A stretch of DNA of 64,000 nt from a bacterium (GTDB lineage: Bacteria; Patescibacteriota; Microgenomatia; UBA1406; GWC2-37-13). The DNA is taken from contig JAJYIQ010000001.1 of NCBI GenBank assembly GCA_021789995.1, forward strand, positions 1 through 64,000, in the 5' to 3' direction. Each line of letters starts with the position of its first letter. Within the stretch, counting starts at the first letter, position 1. The notes beneath the pieces were generated by a model. It saw only the letters and a list, made by a program, of their open reading frames with translations, had not been told where the DNA came from and did no database searches. Positions 36,013-43,456 of the stretch are shown piece after piece. A program made the translations under genes and the position numbers.

Positions 36013-37753
36013 TTTGATCCTTTATTTTTTTAAGAAACTCATTAATCGGCATCTGACCTAAATCTTTGCCTTCACGCGTTCGAACCGAAATTACTGCCGG
36101 CGATTTTAAATTCATCCCTGCAGAACCTGCTTCCTTTTCTCCTATTATAACCATATAGGGGATTTTTTGCAAGGTGGATTGACGGATTTTCTTGCCCAGC
36201 GTCAGGTTGTCGGAATTTATTTCCGCCCGAACACCGGATTTCTCAAACTCGGTTTTTATCCGCCCGACATAGTCCAAAAATTTGTCGGAAACCGGTAAAA
36301 TCGCTACCTGGACCGGGGATAACCAGACCGGGAAAGCACCGGCATAATTTTCGATCAAGATCGCCAGGAATCTTTCCAAAGATCCAAGCGGCGCCCGGTG
36401 AATCATGACCGGTGTTTTCTCCTGGCCGTCCGAGCCGATATATTTCAAACCAAATCTTTCCGGCAGCATGAAATCAATCTGGACGGTGCCGCATTGCCAT
36501 TCACGACCGAGAGCGTCTTTAATCAGGAAATCAGCCTTCGGTCCATAAAAAGCGGCATCGCCTTCGGATATGAAATATTGCGACCCGCTTTTTTCGAGAG
36601 CGTCAATCGCTTTTTTCTGGGCCCTTTCCCACAATTCGTCGCTACCGAGGTATTTTTCCTTTTTAGAACGCACGCCGAGTCGGACACGGTAATTGTCAAA
36701 ACCAAAGACCTTATAAAGCCGCTGAATGAAATTAAAGACAGTCAGGAACTCGTCTACTGCCTGTTCCTCGGTACAGAAGATATGGGCATCGTCCTGCGTA
36801 AACGCCCGGACGCGAAGCAAACCGTTTAGTTCACCCGATTTCTCGTAGCGGTAAACAGCGGCAATTTCGGCGATCCGGAAAGGCAAATCGCGGTAGGAGC
36901 GCGGTTTAAACAAGTACGACTGGATATGCATCGGGCAGGTCATCGGTTTGACGAGAAATTCGTTGTCTTCCATTGCCATCGGGGTGTACATTTTATCGCG
37001 GTACAAATCCCAATGGCCGCTTCTTTCCCACAAAGTCTTCAGGCCGATATGCGGGCTGTAAACGTGCTGGAAACCGAGTTTCGTTTGTTCCCGGACCATG
37101 TAATCCTCGATCTGACGCCGGATAGTAGCGCCTTTAGGCAACCAAAGCGTCAATCCCTGTCCCACTTGGGGAGAAATCGTAAATAGTTCCAGTTCCTGAC
37201 CCAGGCGGCGATGATCGCGCTTTTTCGCCTCTTCCAGTTGCCATAAATATTTGTCCAGTTCTTCCTTGGTTGAAAAACAAGTGCCGTAAATACGTGTCAG
37301 CATTTTATTCTTTTCATTCCCCCGCCAGTAGGCGCCGGCAATCGATAGCAATTTAAAATATTTTAGTTGTTCTTTGGGATTATCGACATGTCCACCTTCA
37401 CATAAATCCCAATAATCACCGGATTTGTAAAAACTTATTTTTTCGCCCTTTTTGGCGATTTCATCAATCAGCTCATGTTTGTACGGATTATCCGGATATT
37501 CATTTTTGGCTTCCTCGGCCGGTAATTCGTGCCGTACGAATTTGTCCCATTGTTTGGCGATTTCGTGCATTTTCTGTTCGATCTTCGGGAAATCGGCTTC
37601 CGAGATCGGATGGGAAAATTCGAAGTCAAAATAGAAGCCGTTGTCGATCGCCGGGCCGATCGTCCGCTTCGCATCCGGCCATAAATTCATAACGGCTGCC
37701 GCCAACAAATGGGCGCAGGAATGCCGTAAATTTTTCAGATTTTGGTTTTCCAT
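35996..37753 (-). CDS. thrS: Threonine--tRNA ligase without the TGS domain
   Basis: 585 residues. It begins directly with the editing domain (LRHSCAHLLAAAVMNLWPDAKRTIGP, the HxxxH motif), so the ~60-residue N-terminal TGS domain of usual ThrRS is missing. Motif 2 and 3 regions (YRYEKSGELNGLLRVRAFTQDDAHIFC; VMIHRAPLGSLERF) and the anticodon-binding domain are intact. A TATAAT lies 9 bases upstream of the ATG. Heads the thrS-infC-rpmI-rplT unit. Confidence 0.95.
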   Translation of the reverse strand: MENQNLKNLRHSCAHLLAAAVMNLWPDAKRTIGPAIDNGFYFDFEFSHPISEADFPKIEQKMHEIAKQWDKFVRHELPAEEAKNEYPDNPYKHELIDEIAKKGEKISFYKSGDYWDLCEGGHVDNPKEQLKYFKLLSIAGAYWRGNEKNKMLTRIYGTCFSTKEELDKYLWQLEEAKKRDHRRLGQELELFTISPQVGQGLTLWLPKGATIRRQIEDYMVREQTKLGFQHVYSPHIGLKTLWERSGHWDLYRDKMYTPMAMEDNEFLVKPMTCPMHIQSYLFKPRSYRDLPFRIAEIAAVYRYEKSGELNGLLRVRAFTQDDAHIFCTEEQAVDEFLTVFNFIQRLYKVFGFDNYRVRLGVRSKKEKYLGSDELWERAQKKAIDALEKSGSQYFISEGDAAFYGPKADFLIKDALGREWQCGTVQIDFMLPERFGLKYIGSDGQEKTPVMIHRAPLGSLERFLAILIENYAGAFPVWLSPVQVAILPVSDKFLDYVGRIKTEFEKSGVRAEINSDNLTLGKKIRQSTLQKIPYMVIIGEKEAGSAGMNLKSPAVISVRTREGKDLGQMPINEFLKKIKDQIENHS

Positions 37754-37788
37754 ATAGAGTTTATTATAAACTATTATTACTATAGCAT

Positions 37789-37811
37789 AAAAAAACCCTC
37801 CTCTCGGAGGG
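37789..37811 (-). terminator. Rho-independent terminator after tRNA-Val
   Basis: On the minus strand CCCTCC-GAGA-GGAGGG followed by seven T. Between it and tRNA-Val is a second small hairpin (37830-37847, ACTCCT/AGGAGT) with no T tract. Confidence 0.85.
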
Positions 37812-37883
37812 ATATTGCTGCCATGACACTACTCCTCCTTCAGGAGTCGGTAGCGGTAGTGGAATTAATATTTCGTATTTTCA

Positions 37884-37960
37884 TGGTGGAGCCGACAGGA
37901 CTTGAACCTGTGACCTTTACAATGTCAATGTAACGCTCTAGCCAACTGAGCTACGGCTCC
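37884..37960 (-). tRNA. tRNA-Val (anticodon GAC), CCA encoded
   Basis: Minus strand: acceptor GGAGCCG...CGGCTCC, D arm GCTCAGTTGGCTAGAGC, anticodon stem TTACA/TGTAA with loop TTGACAT (anticodon GAC), T arm ACAGG-TTCAAGT-CCTGT. The discriminator A is followed by a genomic CCA. Confidence 0.96.
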
Positions 37961-37963
37961 TAT

Positions 37964-39271
37964 TCAGTCAATTTTACCAAACAATTCTCCCTTTTTAAAC
38001 TCCGTTATGCGCACGTTTTTTATATGGCCGTTAAGATTCTTTTCCGCTTTTATCCAGGCCGGGATCTGGTTGTCCAGAAGTGCTTTTTGATAGCCGTCTT
38101 CCCGTTTATCGATAAAAAGTGCCGTGGAATTATAATCAATCAATGCGCTTAAGAACTGGTTATATTTCCGGTCGCCAAGCGCTTTCAGCCGTTTGGCCCG
38201 TTCGTTTTTAACAGCGGCCTGCGGTTCTCGTAATCTTTTGGCCATAAAACAGGCGGCGGTATTGTCCCGCTTTGAGTAGCGAAAGATATGGAATTTGGCA
38301 ATCGGCGATTTTTCCAGGAAGCGGTAGGTATCTTCAAAGTCTTTTTCCGTTTCATCGAGGAAGCCGACGATAACGTCCGTCGCAATAAGGGCAAACGGAT
38401 TGATTTTGTGTATCGCGTTGACTTTTTTCATAAATTCCTCCGCCGTGTATCCCCTTTTCATGAGCGCCAGGATTTTATTCGATCCGGACTGGAGCGGAAT
38501 ATGAAAAAAATTAACGAAACGGTTACGGGTCAGATTTTTTTTATAAAACCGCAAAAAATCGTCGTTGACGCTCCACGGGTTGATCGAACCGCAGCTAATC
38601 CGGGGAACGGTTGTTTTATCGATAATTGTCTTTAACAAATCAGTGAATTTCTCGCCCGTGTCGTAACCGAACGCTTCAGTATTAATTGCTGTCAGTATTA
38701 CTTCCTGTATTTTTGTTTCGAAATTCTTAACTCTGAATTCTAAATTCTGAATTGTTTCTGATTTCGGCCGGCCGCGAAGATATGGGACGATACAGTAGGT
38801 ACAGAACCGCTGACAGCCATCCTGGATTTTGAGAAGCAATCGTCCGCTCTTTATCATTTTGTTATTATTCATCATTCCGACCGGTGATTGCTGGAGCCGG
38901 GGAATCCCCCGATTTCCTTTTAAAATAAGCGTTGAGGGATCCCTCGATTCGCTAATGGTCACTTGGGATGACAAAGGAGGAAGGGCGTTTTTCCGCCAGT
39001 ATGCTGCCGCGCATCCGGTGACAATTATTTTAGCCTTGGGATACTGTCGCTGAAGTTGGTAAATAAGCTGCCTGGCTTCGCGTACTGCCTTGGCGGTGAC
39101 AGCACAAGTATGGATGAAGCAAACGTCCGGATGGCGGTTGTCGAAGGTGTAGCCAGCCTCGATTAGCCTCGATTCCAGCGCCTGGCGCTCAGCTTCATTT
39201 ACCCGGCAACCGAAGCTGAAAGTGGTGAAGGATATTACCGGTTCATTACCCTCCTTTGCTTTGTTTTTCAT
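37964..39271 (-). CDS. tRNA methylthiotransferase, MtaB-like radical SAM enzyme
   Basis: 435 residues: UPF0004 N-terminal domain (TFSFGCRVNEAERQALESRLIEAGY; FIHTCAVTAKA; VTGCAA give the three cluster cysteines), the radical-SAM CxxxCxxC in GCQRFCTYCIVPYLRG, and a C-terminal TRAM-like region. The GCRVNEAE form resembles MtaB, which methylthiolates t6A37, more than MiaB. TATAAT 6 bases before the ATG suggests a leaderless mRNA. tRNA-Val lies just downstream. Confidence 0.88.
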   Translation of the reverse strand: MKNKAKEGNEPVISFTTFSFGCRVNEAERQALESRLIEAGYTFDNRHPDVCFIHTCAVTAKAVREARQLIYQLQRQYPKAKIIVTGCAAAYWRKNALPPLSSQVTISESRDPSTLILKGNRGIPRLQQSPVGMMNNNKMIKSGRLLLKIQDGCQRFCTYCIVPYLRGRPKSETIQNLEFRVKNFETKIQEVILTAINTEAFGYDTGEKFTDLLKTIIDKTTVPRISCGSINPWSVNDDFLRFYKKNLTRNRFVNFFHIPLQSGSNKILALMKRGYTAEEFMKKVNAIHKINPFALIATDVIVGFLDETEKDFEDTYRFLEKSPIAKFHIFRYSKRDNTAACFMAKRLREPQAAVKNERAKRLKALGDRKYNQFLSALIDYNSTALFIDKREDGYQKALLDNQIPAWIKAEKNLNGHIKNVRITEFKKGELFGKID

Positions 39272-39304
39272 ATGTGTATTATAAACTACGCCCGTAAATG
39301 GGAA

Positions 39305-39333
39305 TTGACAATCCTATAATCTTGTGCTATAAT
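39305..39333 (+). promoter_or_regulatory. Consensus promoter upstream of the lysozyme-fold gene
   Basis: TTGACA (39305-39310), 17-bp spacer, TATAAT (39328-39333): a perfect consensus. Unlike most core genes here, it leaves a leader of about 45 nt before the ATG. Confidence 0.9.
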
Positions 39334-39341
39334 ACTCTTCA

Positions 39342-39387
39342 GATCCTAAGGTTGCTCAAAATTTTTGAGAAGCTTTAGGATTTTTTT
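39342..39387 (+). promoter_or_regulatory. Hairpin with T tract abutting a start codon (attenuator candidate)
   Basis: The leader folds as ATCCTAAG...CTTTAGGAT (outer stem) enclosing CTCAAAA/TTTTGAG, followed by seven T that end at the ATG of the next gene. It has the form of an intrinsic terminator placed to control the gene at 39388. No riboswitch aptamer I know fits in the short space. Confidence 0.6.
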
Positions 39388-39951
39388 ATGGATAAAATAA
39401 CCAAAGTTTTGTTGCCAATAATTTTTCTATTTCTATTCGTCATACCCGTCCATGCCGATGGCGTCGCGGGCAGTTCCGCGCAAATCCAGATCGCTTCGGT
39501 TAGTAACAATATTGTCTATAATGTCAATAAAATATATAGGACTAAAATTGTTCTAAGGACTGTTCTTGAGAGGTATAATTCGCCGCTTGCTAATGAAGTT
39601 GACAGCTTCATCGATGCCTGTCAAAAATATAACCTTGATTGTTACCTGCTGCCGTCTATCGCCGGTTTGGAATCGACTTTCGGCCAGTTTGTTTATCCCG
39701 ATTCTTACAATCCTTTCGGTTGGGGTGGTGGCTATATAAAATTTGATAACTGGAGCCAAAGCATCGATACCGTCGCTCAAGGTCTGCGCTTAAATTATAT
39801 CAATCGCGGTGCTACCAGTGTGCCGGCAATCGGCCGGATTTATTCGGAAAGCCCGACTTGGGCGATTAGAGTACAGAATTTTATCAATCAATTTCGGCAG
39901 GAAGAAGACAAATTGCCGTTGTTTTTGAGTGAAAATAAAGTAGAATTATAA
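39388..39951 (+). CDS. Secreted lysozyme-fold / glucosaminidase-like protein
   Basis: 187 residues: signal peptide (VLLPIIFLFLFVIPVHA), then a domain with YNLDCYLLPSIAGLESTFGQ...NPFGWGGGYIKFDNWSQSIDTVAQGL, the pattern of the glucosaminidase/lysozyme-like superfamily (catalytic-like Glu in the LESTF motif). It probably cuts or binds peptidoglycan. It is a paralogue of the minus-strand gene ending at 41443. Controlled by a strong promoter with a hairpin leader. Confidence 0.75.
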   Translation: MDKITKVLLPIIFLFLFVIPVHADGVAGSSAQIQIASVSNNIVYNVNKIYRTKIVLRTVLERYNSPLANEVDSFIDACQKYNLDCYLLPSIAGLESTFGQFVYPDSYNPFGWGGGYIKFDNWSQSIDTVAQGLRLNYINRGATSVPAIGRIYSESPTWAIRVQNFINQFRQEEDKLPLFLSENKVEL

Positions 39952-39957
39952 TTCTGT

Positions 39958-40821
39958 ATGTATACTTACAAAAAAACGGCAGCGCCGAAAAGGACAACCG
40001 AAATTATCGTTACGATTCCGCTTAAAGACATCGAAGAAGAACGAAAAAAAGCGTTTACCCACCTGCAGTCGGGACTGACCGTCGAAGGCTTCCGCAAAGG
40101 TAAAGCACCGGCGGAAATCGCCAAAAAACATATCTCCAAGGAAGATATTCTTAAAGAAATGCTCAATGACCTTCTTCCGCGAATATATGAAGAGATTGTT
40201 AAAAAGGAAAATCTCCAGCCGATTATGTCTCCCCGAGTTGACCTGACTTCGGCCAAAGAAGGTCAGGACTGGGAGATTAAATTCATCATTGCCGAAAAAC
40301 CGCTTGTCGACCTGGGTAACTATAAAGAAGCGGTCAAGAAAATAAAAGCGGATAACAAGAAAAAAGATATCTGGGTGCCGGGTAATGGCGAGGAGCCGAA
40401 AAAAGAGACGGAAAACAAGGAAAAAACGCTTAACGAGATTCTGGCGGCCGTTCTTAAAGAAACGAAATTTGAAATTTCCGATCTGGTTGTCGAAGAAGAG
40501 CTAAACCAGCGCCTGAGCCGGTTAGTCGACGATGTGCAAAAGATCGGCCTAACTGTGGATGCCTATTTGAAATCGAAGAATACCACGATTGACGATCTTA
40601 AAAAACGGTATCGTCAGGAAATAGAAGATACTTACAAACTGGAGTTTGTCCTGTCGGAGATTGCCGAAAAGGAAAAAGTCACTGTTGAGCCGGAAGAAAT
40701 CAATAAACTTTTAGGCAATATCACCAATGAAAAAGAACGGGAGGCGGCCAAGCAGAATAGTTATTATTACGCGACAATCCTGCGTAAACAAAAAACGCTT
40801 GATTTCCTTTTGGCCCTATAG
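39958..40821 (+). CDS. tig: Trigger factor-like chaperone without PPIase domain
   Basis: 287 residues. The N-terminal ribosome-binding domain is clear (VEGFRKGKAPAEIAKK, the GFRKGKxP ribosome-docking loop), followed by a charged linker and the helical C-terminal domain (LVDDVQKIGLTVDAYLKSKNTTIDDLKKRYRQEIE). The ~100-residue FKBP-type PPIase domain between them is absent, hence the length of 287 instead of ~430. It starts 6 bases after the lysozyme-fold gene. Confidence 0.88.
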   Translation: MYTYKKTAAPKRTTEIIVTIPLKDIEEERKKAFTHLQSGLTVEGFRKGKAPAEIAKKHISKEDILKEMLNDLLPRIYEEIVKKENLQPIMSPRVDLTSAKEGQDWEIKFIIAEKPLVDLGNYKEAVKKIKADNKKKDIWVPGNGEEPKKETENKEKTLNEILAAVLKETKFEISDLVVEEELNQRLSRLVDDVQKIGLTVDAYLKSKNTTIDDLKKRYRQEIEDTYKLEFVLSEIAEKEKVTVEPEEINKLLGNITNEKEREAAKQNSYYYATILRKQKTLDFLLAL

Positions 40822-40833
40822 TAAAATGGGCGC

Positions 40834-41388
40834 ATGGTGAATAAATCGTCTGGCACCGGCAAGACGCAAAACAAACTCCAGAAAGATACTTTAGAGTCAA
40901 TACGTGATCGCAGCAGCGACGGTTTCCTCGACCAGTTCTTCGGCCAGCCAGAATATCCGGATTACCCTTTCGAAAAACCGGCTACGCCAAAAACGCAAAA
41001 AAAGGAGTTCAAACTGTTTAGCTACCAGGAACACTACGAAAATACCCTGATTAAAAAAGAAATCAAAGACCTCACCGAGCAGATAAAAAGGGAAATTGAG
41101 CTTATCAAGAGAGCGGACAAGGCGCTTATCAATGAAGTGAAAGATATTGAAAAAATTTCCGTCGAGAGTCTGCCGGACAAGCCGGGAATGTATCATGTCC
41201 GTTTTATGGAATTGGTCCTTTCCATTTTAAGGACTCTTCGCGCTAAAATCGGCGAATCACGGACTTGGTTGGCCGCGCTTTCTTCCAAAAAAAAGAAACG
41301 CGGTTCACTTTTTGCTTCCCGTTCCAAGAAACAAGGAACGCAGTACTCGTTGTCACAGGAACTGCAATCGGCACGATCCGTACAATGA
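40834..41388 (+). CDS. Conserved hypothetical protein with coiled coil
   Basis: 184 residues, no signal or membrane segment. A low-complexity start is followed by FLDQFFGQPEYPDYPFEKP, a long charged helix (YENTLIKKEIKDLTEQIKREIELIKRADK) and a basic C terminus with SSKKKKRGSLFASRSKKQ. I recognise no enzyme. It is 12 bases after tig, so probably co-transcribed. Confidence 0.75.
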   Translation: MVNKSSGTGKTQNKLQKDTLESIRDRSSDGFLDQFFGQPEYPDYPFEKPATPKTQKKEFKLFSYQEHYENTLIKKEIKDLTEQIKREIELIKRADKALINEVKDIEKISVESLPDKPGMYHVRFMELVLSILRTLRAKIGESRTWLAALSSKKKKRGSLFASRSKKQGTQYSLSQELQSARSVQ

Positions 41389-41442
41389 TTAAGTCTGACC
41401 AATACTTGCTAATAAATTAATTTTCTGAATGATTGTGTTTGC

Positions 41443-42039
41443 TTATTCTAGTGCACGCAGAAAGGTGTTAACTCCGTGAGCCCAGCTGCCGTTTGAAGAA
41501 GGCGTATACTTTTCCATAATGGCTGAAGCCGTCACCAACCCCTTATCGATATAATCTTTCTTGATTCCCGCGGCAACTGCTTTAATTGCATTGTCATAAC
41601 TATCGAATTTAGTTACCGTACTGCCATATATTCCCCAGCCCCAGCAATTGTGCGAATCGTCAGGAATAAACCGGCAGACATTAGATTCCTGCATGGCAAT
41701 CGCCGGCAACAGCCGGTAATCGAAACCGTTTTGATCGGAAACCTGAACGATCAGATCGGCATAATCATAAAGCGGCGAATTATATTTACGGAAAAAACTC
41801 TTTAGGTTGGCGACACGGCTGTCGCCGAAGGACACATTGGTTTGATACACGCCAAGAACATAGGGATTACCGGAATACTGGAATTGGTTTTGCGGGTTGG
41901 TCGCTTCGGCGATTTCATCAAGGATTTTTTGGACATGCGCCTGTTTCTGACTATTACTATAAAATTTATTGACAATCAACAGATTGATGGAAAACAGACA
42001 GATAAATATAATGCCGTATTTAACTCCTTTAGCAATCAT
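41443..42039 (-). CDS. Membrane-anchored lysozyme-fold / glucosaminidase-like protein
   Basis: 198 residues from MIAKGVKYG. One membrane helix (GIIFICLFSINLLIVN), then YADLIVQVSDQNGFDYRLLPAIAMQESNVC...NCWGWGIYGSTVTKFDSYDNAIKAVAAGI, parallel to the protein at 39388 through YRLLPAIAMQES / YLLPSIAGLES and the GWG motif. A longer frame with a TTG start would include the TATAAT (6 bases before this ATG), so 42039 is preferred. Confidence 0.75.
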   Translation of the reverse strand: MIAKGVKYGIIFICLFSINLLIVNKFYSNSQKQAHVQKILDEIAEATNPQNQFQYSGNPYVLGVYQTNVSFGDSRVANLKSFFRKYNSPLYDYADLIVQVSDQNGFDYRLLPAIAMQESNVCRFIPDDSHNCWGWGIYGSTVTKFDSYDNAIKAVAAGIKKDYIDKGLVTASAIMEKYTPSSNGSWAHGVNTFLRALE

Positions 42040-42143
42040 ATATTTATTATACAACAACCCGCTCTTACCAACTTATTACTCCTTTTATGATCGTGCTTGA
42101 TGTTTTTTACTTATAGTAGCAAGTAGAAAGGCGGTGAAAGATT

Positions 42144-42341
42144 ATGGCCAGAGGAAATTTCGGCAACACGGAACAACATAAACAAGCCGGTCGAAAAGGC
42201 GGTAAAGCGGCCCAAACGAATGGCCGCGCCCATCAGCTTACCCGTGAGGAAAGAAGCCGCGGCGGTTCACATAGCGGGGGTAATTTCCGCAATAATCCGG
42301 AAAGAGCGCGGGAAGTGGGAAGACGCGGCGGTCGGGAGTAA
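42144..42341 (+). CDS. KGG-domain small stress-type protein
   Basis: 65 residues made of Gly/Arg/Lys-rich KGG repeats (KQAGRKGGKAAQ, ERSRGGSHSGGNF, REVGRRGG), as in general-stress protein GsiB/Con-10 relatives. Such proteins are highly hydrophilic; their molecular function is not settled. A Shine-Dalgarno AAAGGCGG lies ~10 bases before the ATG, one of the few clear ones outside the element. Confidence 0.8.
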   Translation: MARGNFGNTEQHKQAGRKGGKAAQTNGRAHQLTREERSRGGSHSGGNFRNNPERAREVGRRGGRE

Positions 42342-42343
42342 GC

Positions 42344-42895
42344 TCAGGTCAACCGGTAGTAGTATGTTGAGAACGGACGGCGATCGAGTTTCTTGAACTG
42401 CACTTTTTTCCAGCCTTCGATCGGAAAACCGTGGGAAATAACGACCGATTTCGGTTTCAGCTCTTCTTCAAGCTTGGGTTTTAATTTGGCGATCAGATTG
42501 GGCATTAAAAATAAATAAACATAATCCGCCTGGCGGATATCGGTGTTGAATATATTTTTTGTCTGAAATTTGATCGCTTTTAATTTCTGCCAGTGGGCCT
42601 TAATGCGGGCAATTAAAATAAGTATGGGGTTAACATCGATCCCTGTTCCCCGCAACCGGTATTTTTTGGCCGCCGTTCGTAATATCCGGCCGTCGCCGCA
42701 ACCAAGCTCAACCAAATACTTCCCTTTTTTCAAACAGGCCTCGGCAAGAATAATTTCTGCCTCCTTCTGTTTTGTGGGAACATATGGTGATCCCATTAGC
42801 GAAGAATAAATAAGGAATAATGTATAAATACTTATCCCCACCAGGAAAAGCAGCAAGACAAGGACTAGAGCCAGATAAGCGATTAGAGCGATCAT
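42344..42895 (-). CDS. Membrane-anchored class I SAM-dependent methyltransferase
   Basis: 183 residues: an N-terminal membrane helix (LIAYLALVLVLLLFLVGISIYTLFLIY), then the SAM-binding motif I YLVELGCGDGRILR and motif-II-like GTGIDVNPILI, and QADYVYLFLMPNLIAKL. The substrate is unknown. Its 3' end faces the KGG gene two bases away. Confidence 0.8.
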   Translation of the reverse strand: MIALIAYLALVLVLLLFLVGISIYTLFLIYSSLMGSPYVPTKQKEAEIILAEACLKKGKYLVELGCGDGRILRTAAKKYRLRGTGIDVNPILILIARIKAHWQKLKAIKFQTKNIFNTDIRQADYVYLFLMPNLIAKLKPKLEEELKPKSVVISHGFPIEGWKKVQFKKLDRRPFSTYYYRLT

Positions 42896-42919
42896 TTATT
42901 TAGTATAATATACCATATT

Positions 42920-42991
42920 GCTCCCGTAGCTTAATGGATAAAGTATTGGTCTTCGGAACCAATGATGGGGGTTCGATTCCCTCCGGGAGCA
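42920..42991 (+). tRNA. tRNA-Arg (anticodon TCG)
   Basis: GCTCCCG...CGGGAGC acceptor, D arm GCTTAATGGATAAAGT, anticodon stem TTGGT/ACCAA with loop CTTCGGA (anticodon TCG), T arm GGGGG-TTCGATT-CCCTC. CCA is not encoded. A TATAAT at 42904-42909 is placed as its promoter. Confidence 0.95.
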
Positions 42992-43056
42992 CTTCGACCG
43001 CCATTGGCGGTCTCGGTGTAAACACTTCGATCGTCAATGACGGTCTCGGTGTAAAC
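42991..43056 (+). repeat. Tandem 33-bp repeat forming two hairpins after tRNA-Arg
   Basis: Two adjacent 33-bp units (42991-43023 and 43024-43056), identical at the flanks (acttcga; cggtctcggtgtaaac). Each contains an inverted repeat, GACCGCC-ATT-GGCGGTC and GATCGTC-AAT-GACGGTC; the differences between units mostly keep the stem paired. Possible processing or termination structures of the tRNA transcript. Confidence 0.7.
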
Positions 43057-43106
43057 ACTCTGGCGCATGATTAATGCGTTTTAGTGGATATACGGGAATA
43101 AAAATT

Positions 43107-43367
43107 ATGTGGTGGGTTTATATTGTTGAATGTAAGGATGGATCACTTTATACGGGAATTAGCAACGATGTGGAAAGAAGGGTAAATAATCATAATAATA
43201 AGGTAGGAGCAAAATCACTAAGAGGAAAAGTTCCTGTAAAATTAGTATATAGAGAAGAACATAATAACAAAGTAAGTGCCGCAAAAAGGGAAAGAGAAAT
43301 TAAAGGATGGAGACGAGAAAAAAAGATTGAACTGATTGGAGGCGCTCACAAAAAGGGCTTGACCTGA
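43107..43367 (+). CDS. GIY-YIG nuclease-domain protein (YhbQ/UPF0213-like)
   Basis: 86 residues from MWWVYIVECKDGSLYTGISNDVERRVNNHNNK. WVYIVEC and LYTGIS are the GIY and YIG motifs; R35 and the C-terminal KREREIKGW helix with a conserved Glu complete the fold. The in-frame ATG at 43074 adds 11 residues outside the domain. Small stand-alone proteins of this kind are common; their substrate is uncertain. It lies between tRNA-Arg and tRNA-Lys. Confidence 0.85.
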   Translation: MWWVYIVECKDGSLYTGISNDVERRVNNHNNKVGAKSLRGKVPVKLVYREEHNNKVSAAKREREIKGWRREKKIELIGGAHKKGLT

Positions 43368-43383
43368 GGAGCGCAGCGACGAA

Positions 43384-43456
43384 GGGCCTGTAGCTCAACT
43401 GGTAGAGCAGTTCCCTCTTAAGGAATTGGTTCAGGGTTCGAGTCCCTGCAGGCTCA
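43384..43456 (+). tRNA. tRNA-Lys (anticodon CTT), insertion site of the element
   Basis: GGGCCTG...CAGGCTC acceptor, D arm GCTCAACTGGTAGAGC, anticodon loop CTCTTAA (anticodon CTT), T arm AGGG-TTCGAGT-CCCT. CCA is not encoded. Its last 26 bases are also the 3' end of the recombinase gene on the other strand. Confidence 0.95.

Noticed and set aside
43107-43367. GIY-YIG gene as a homing endonuclease linked to the tRNA genes
   Set aside because: It is a complete small YhbQ-type protein with no DNA-recognition domain or intron; proximity to tRNAs is probably chance.
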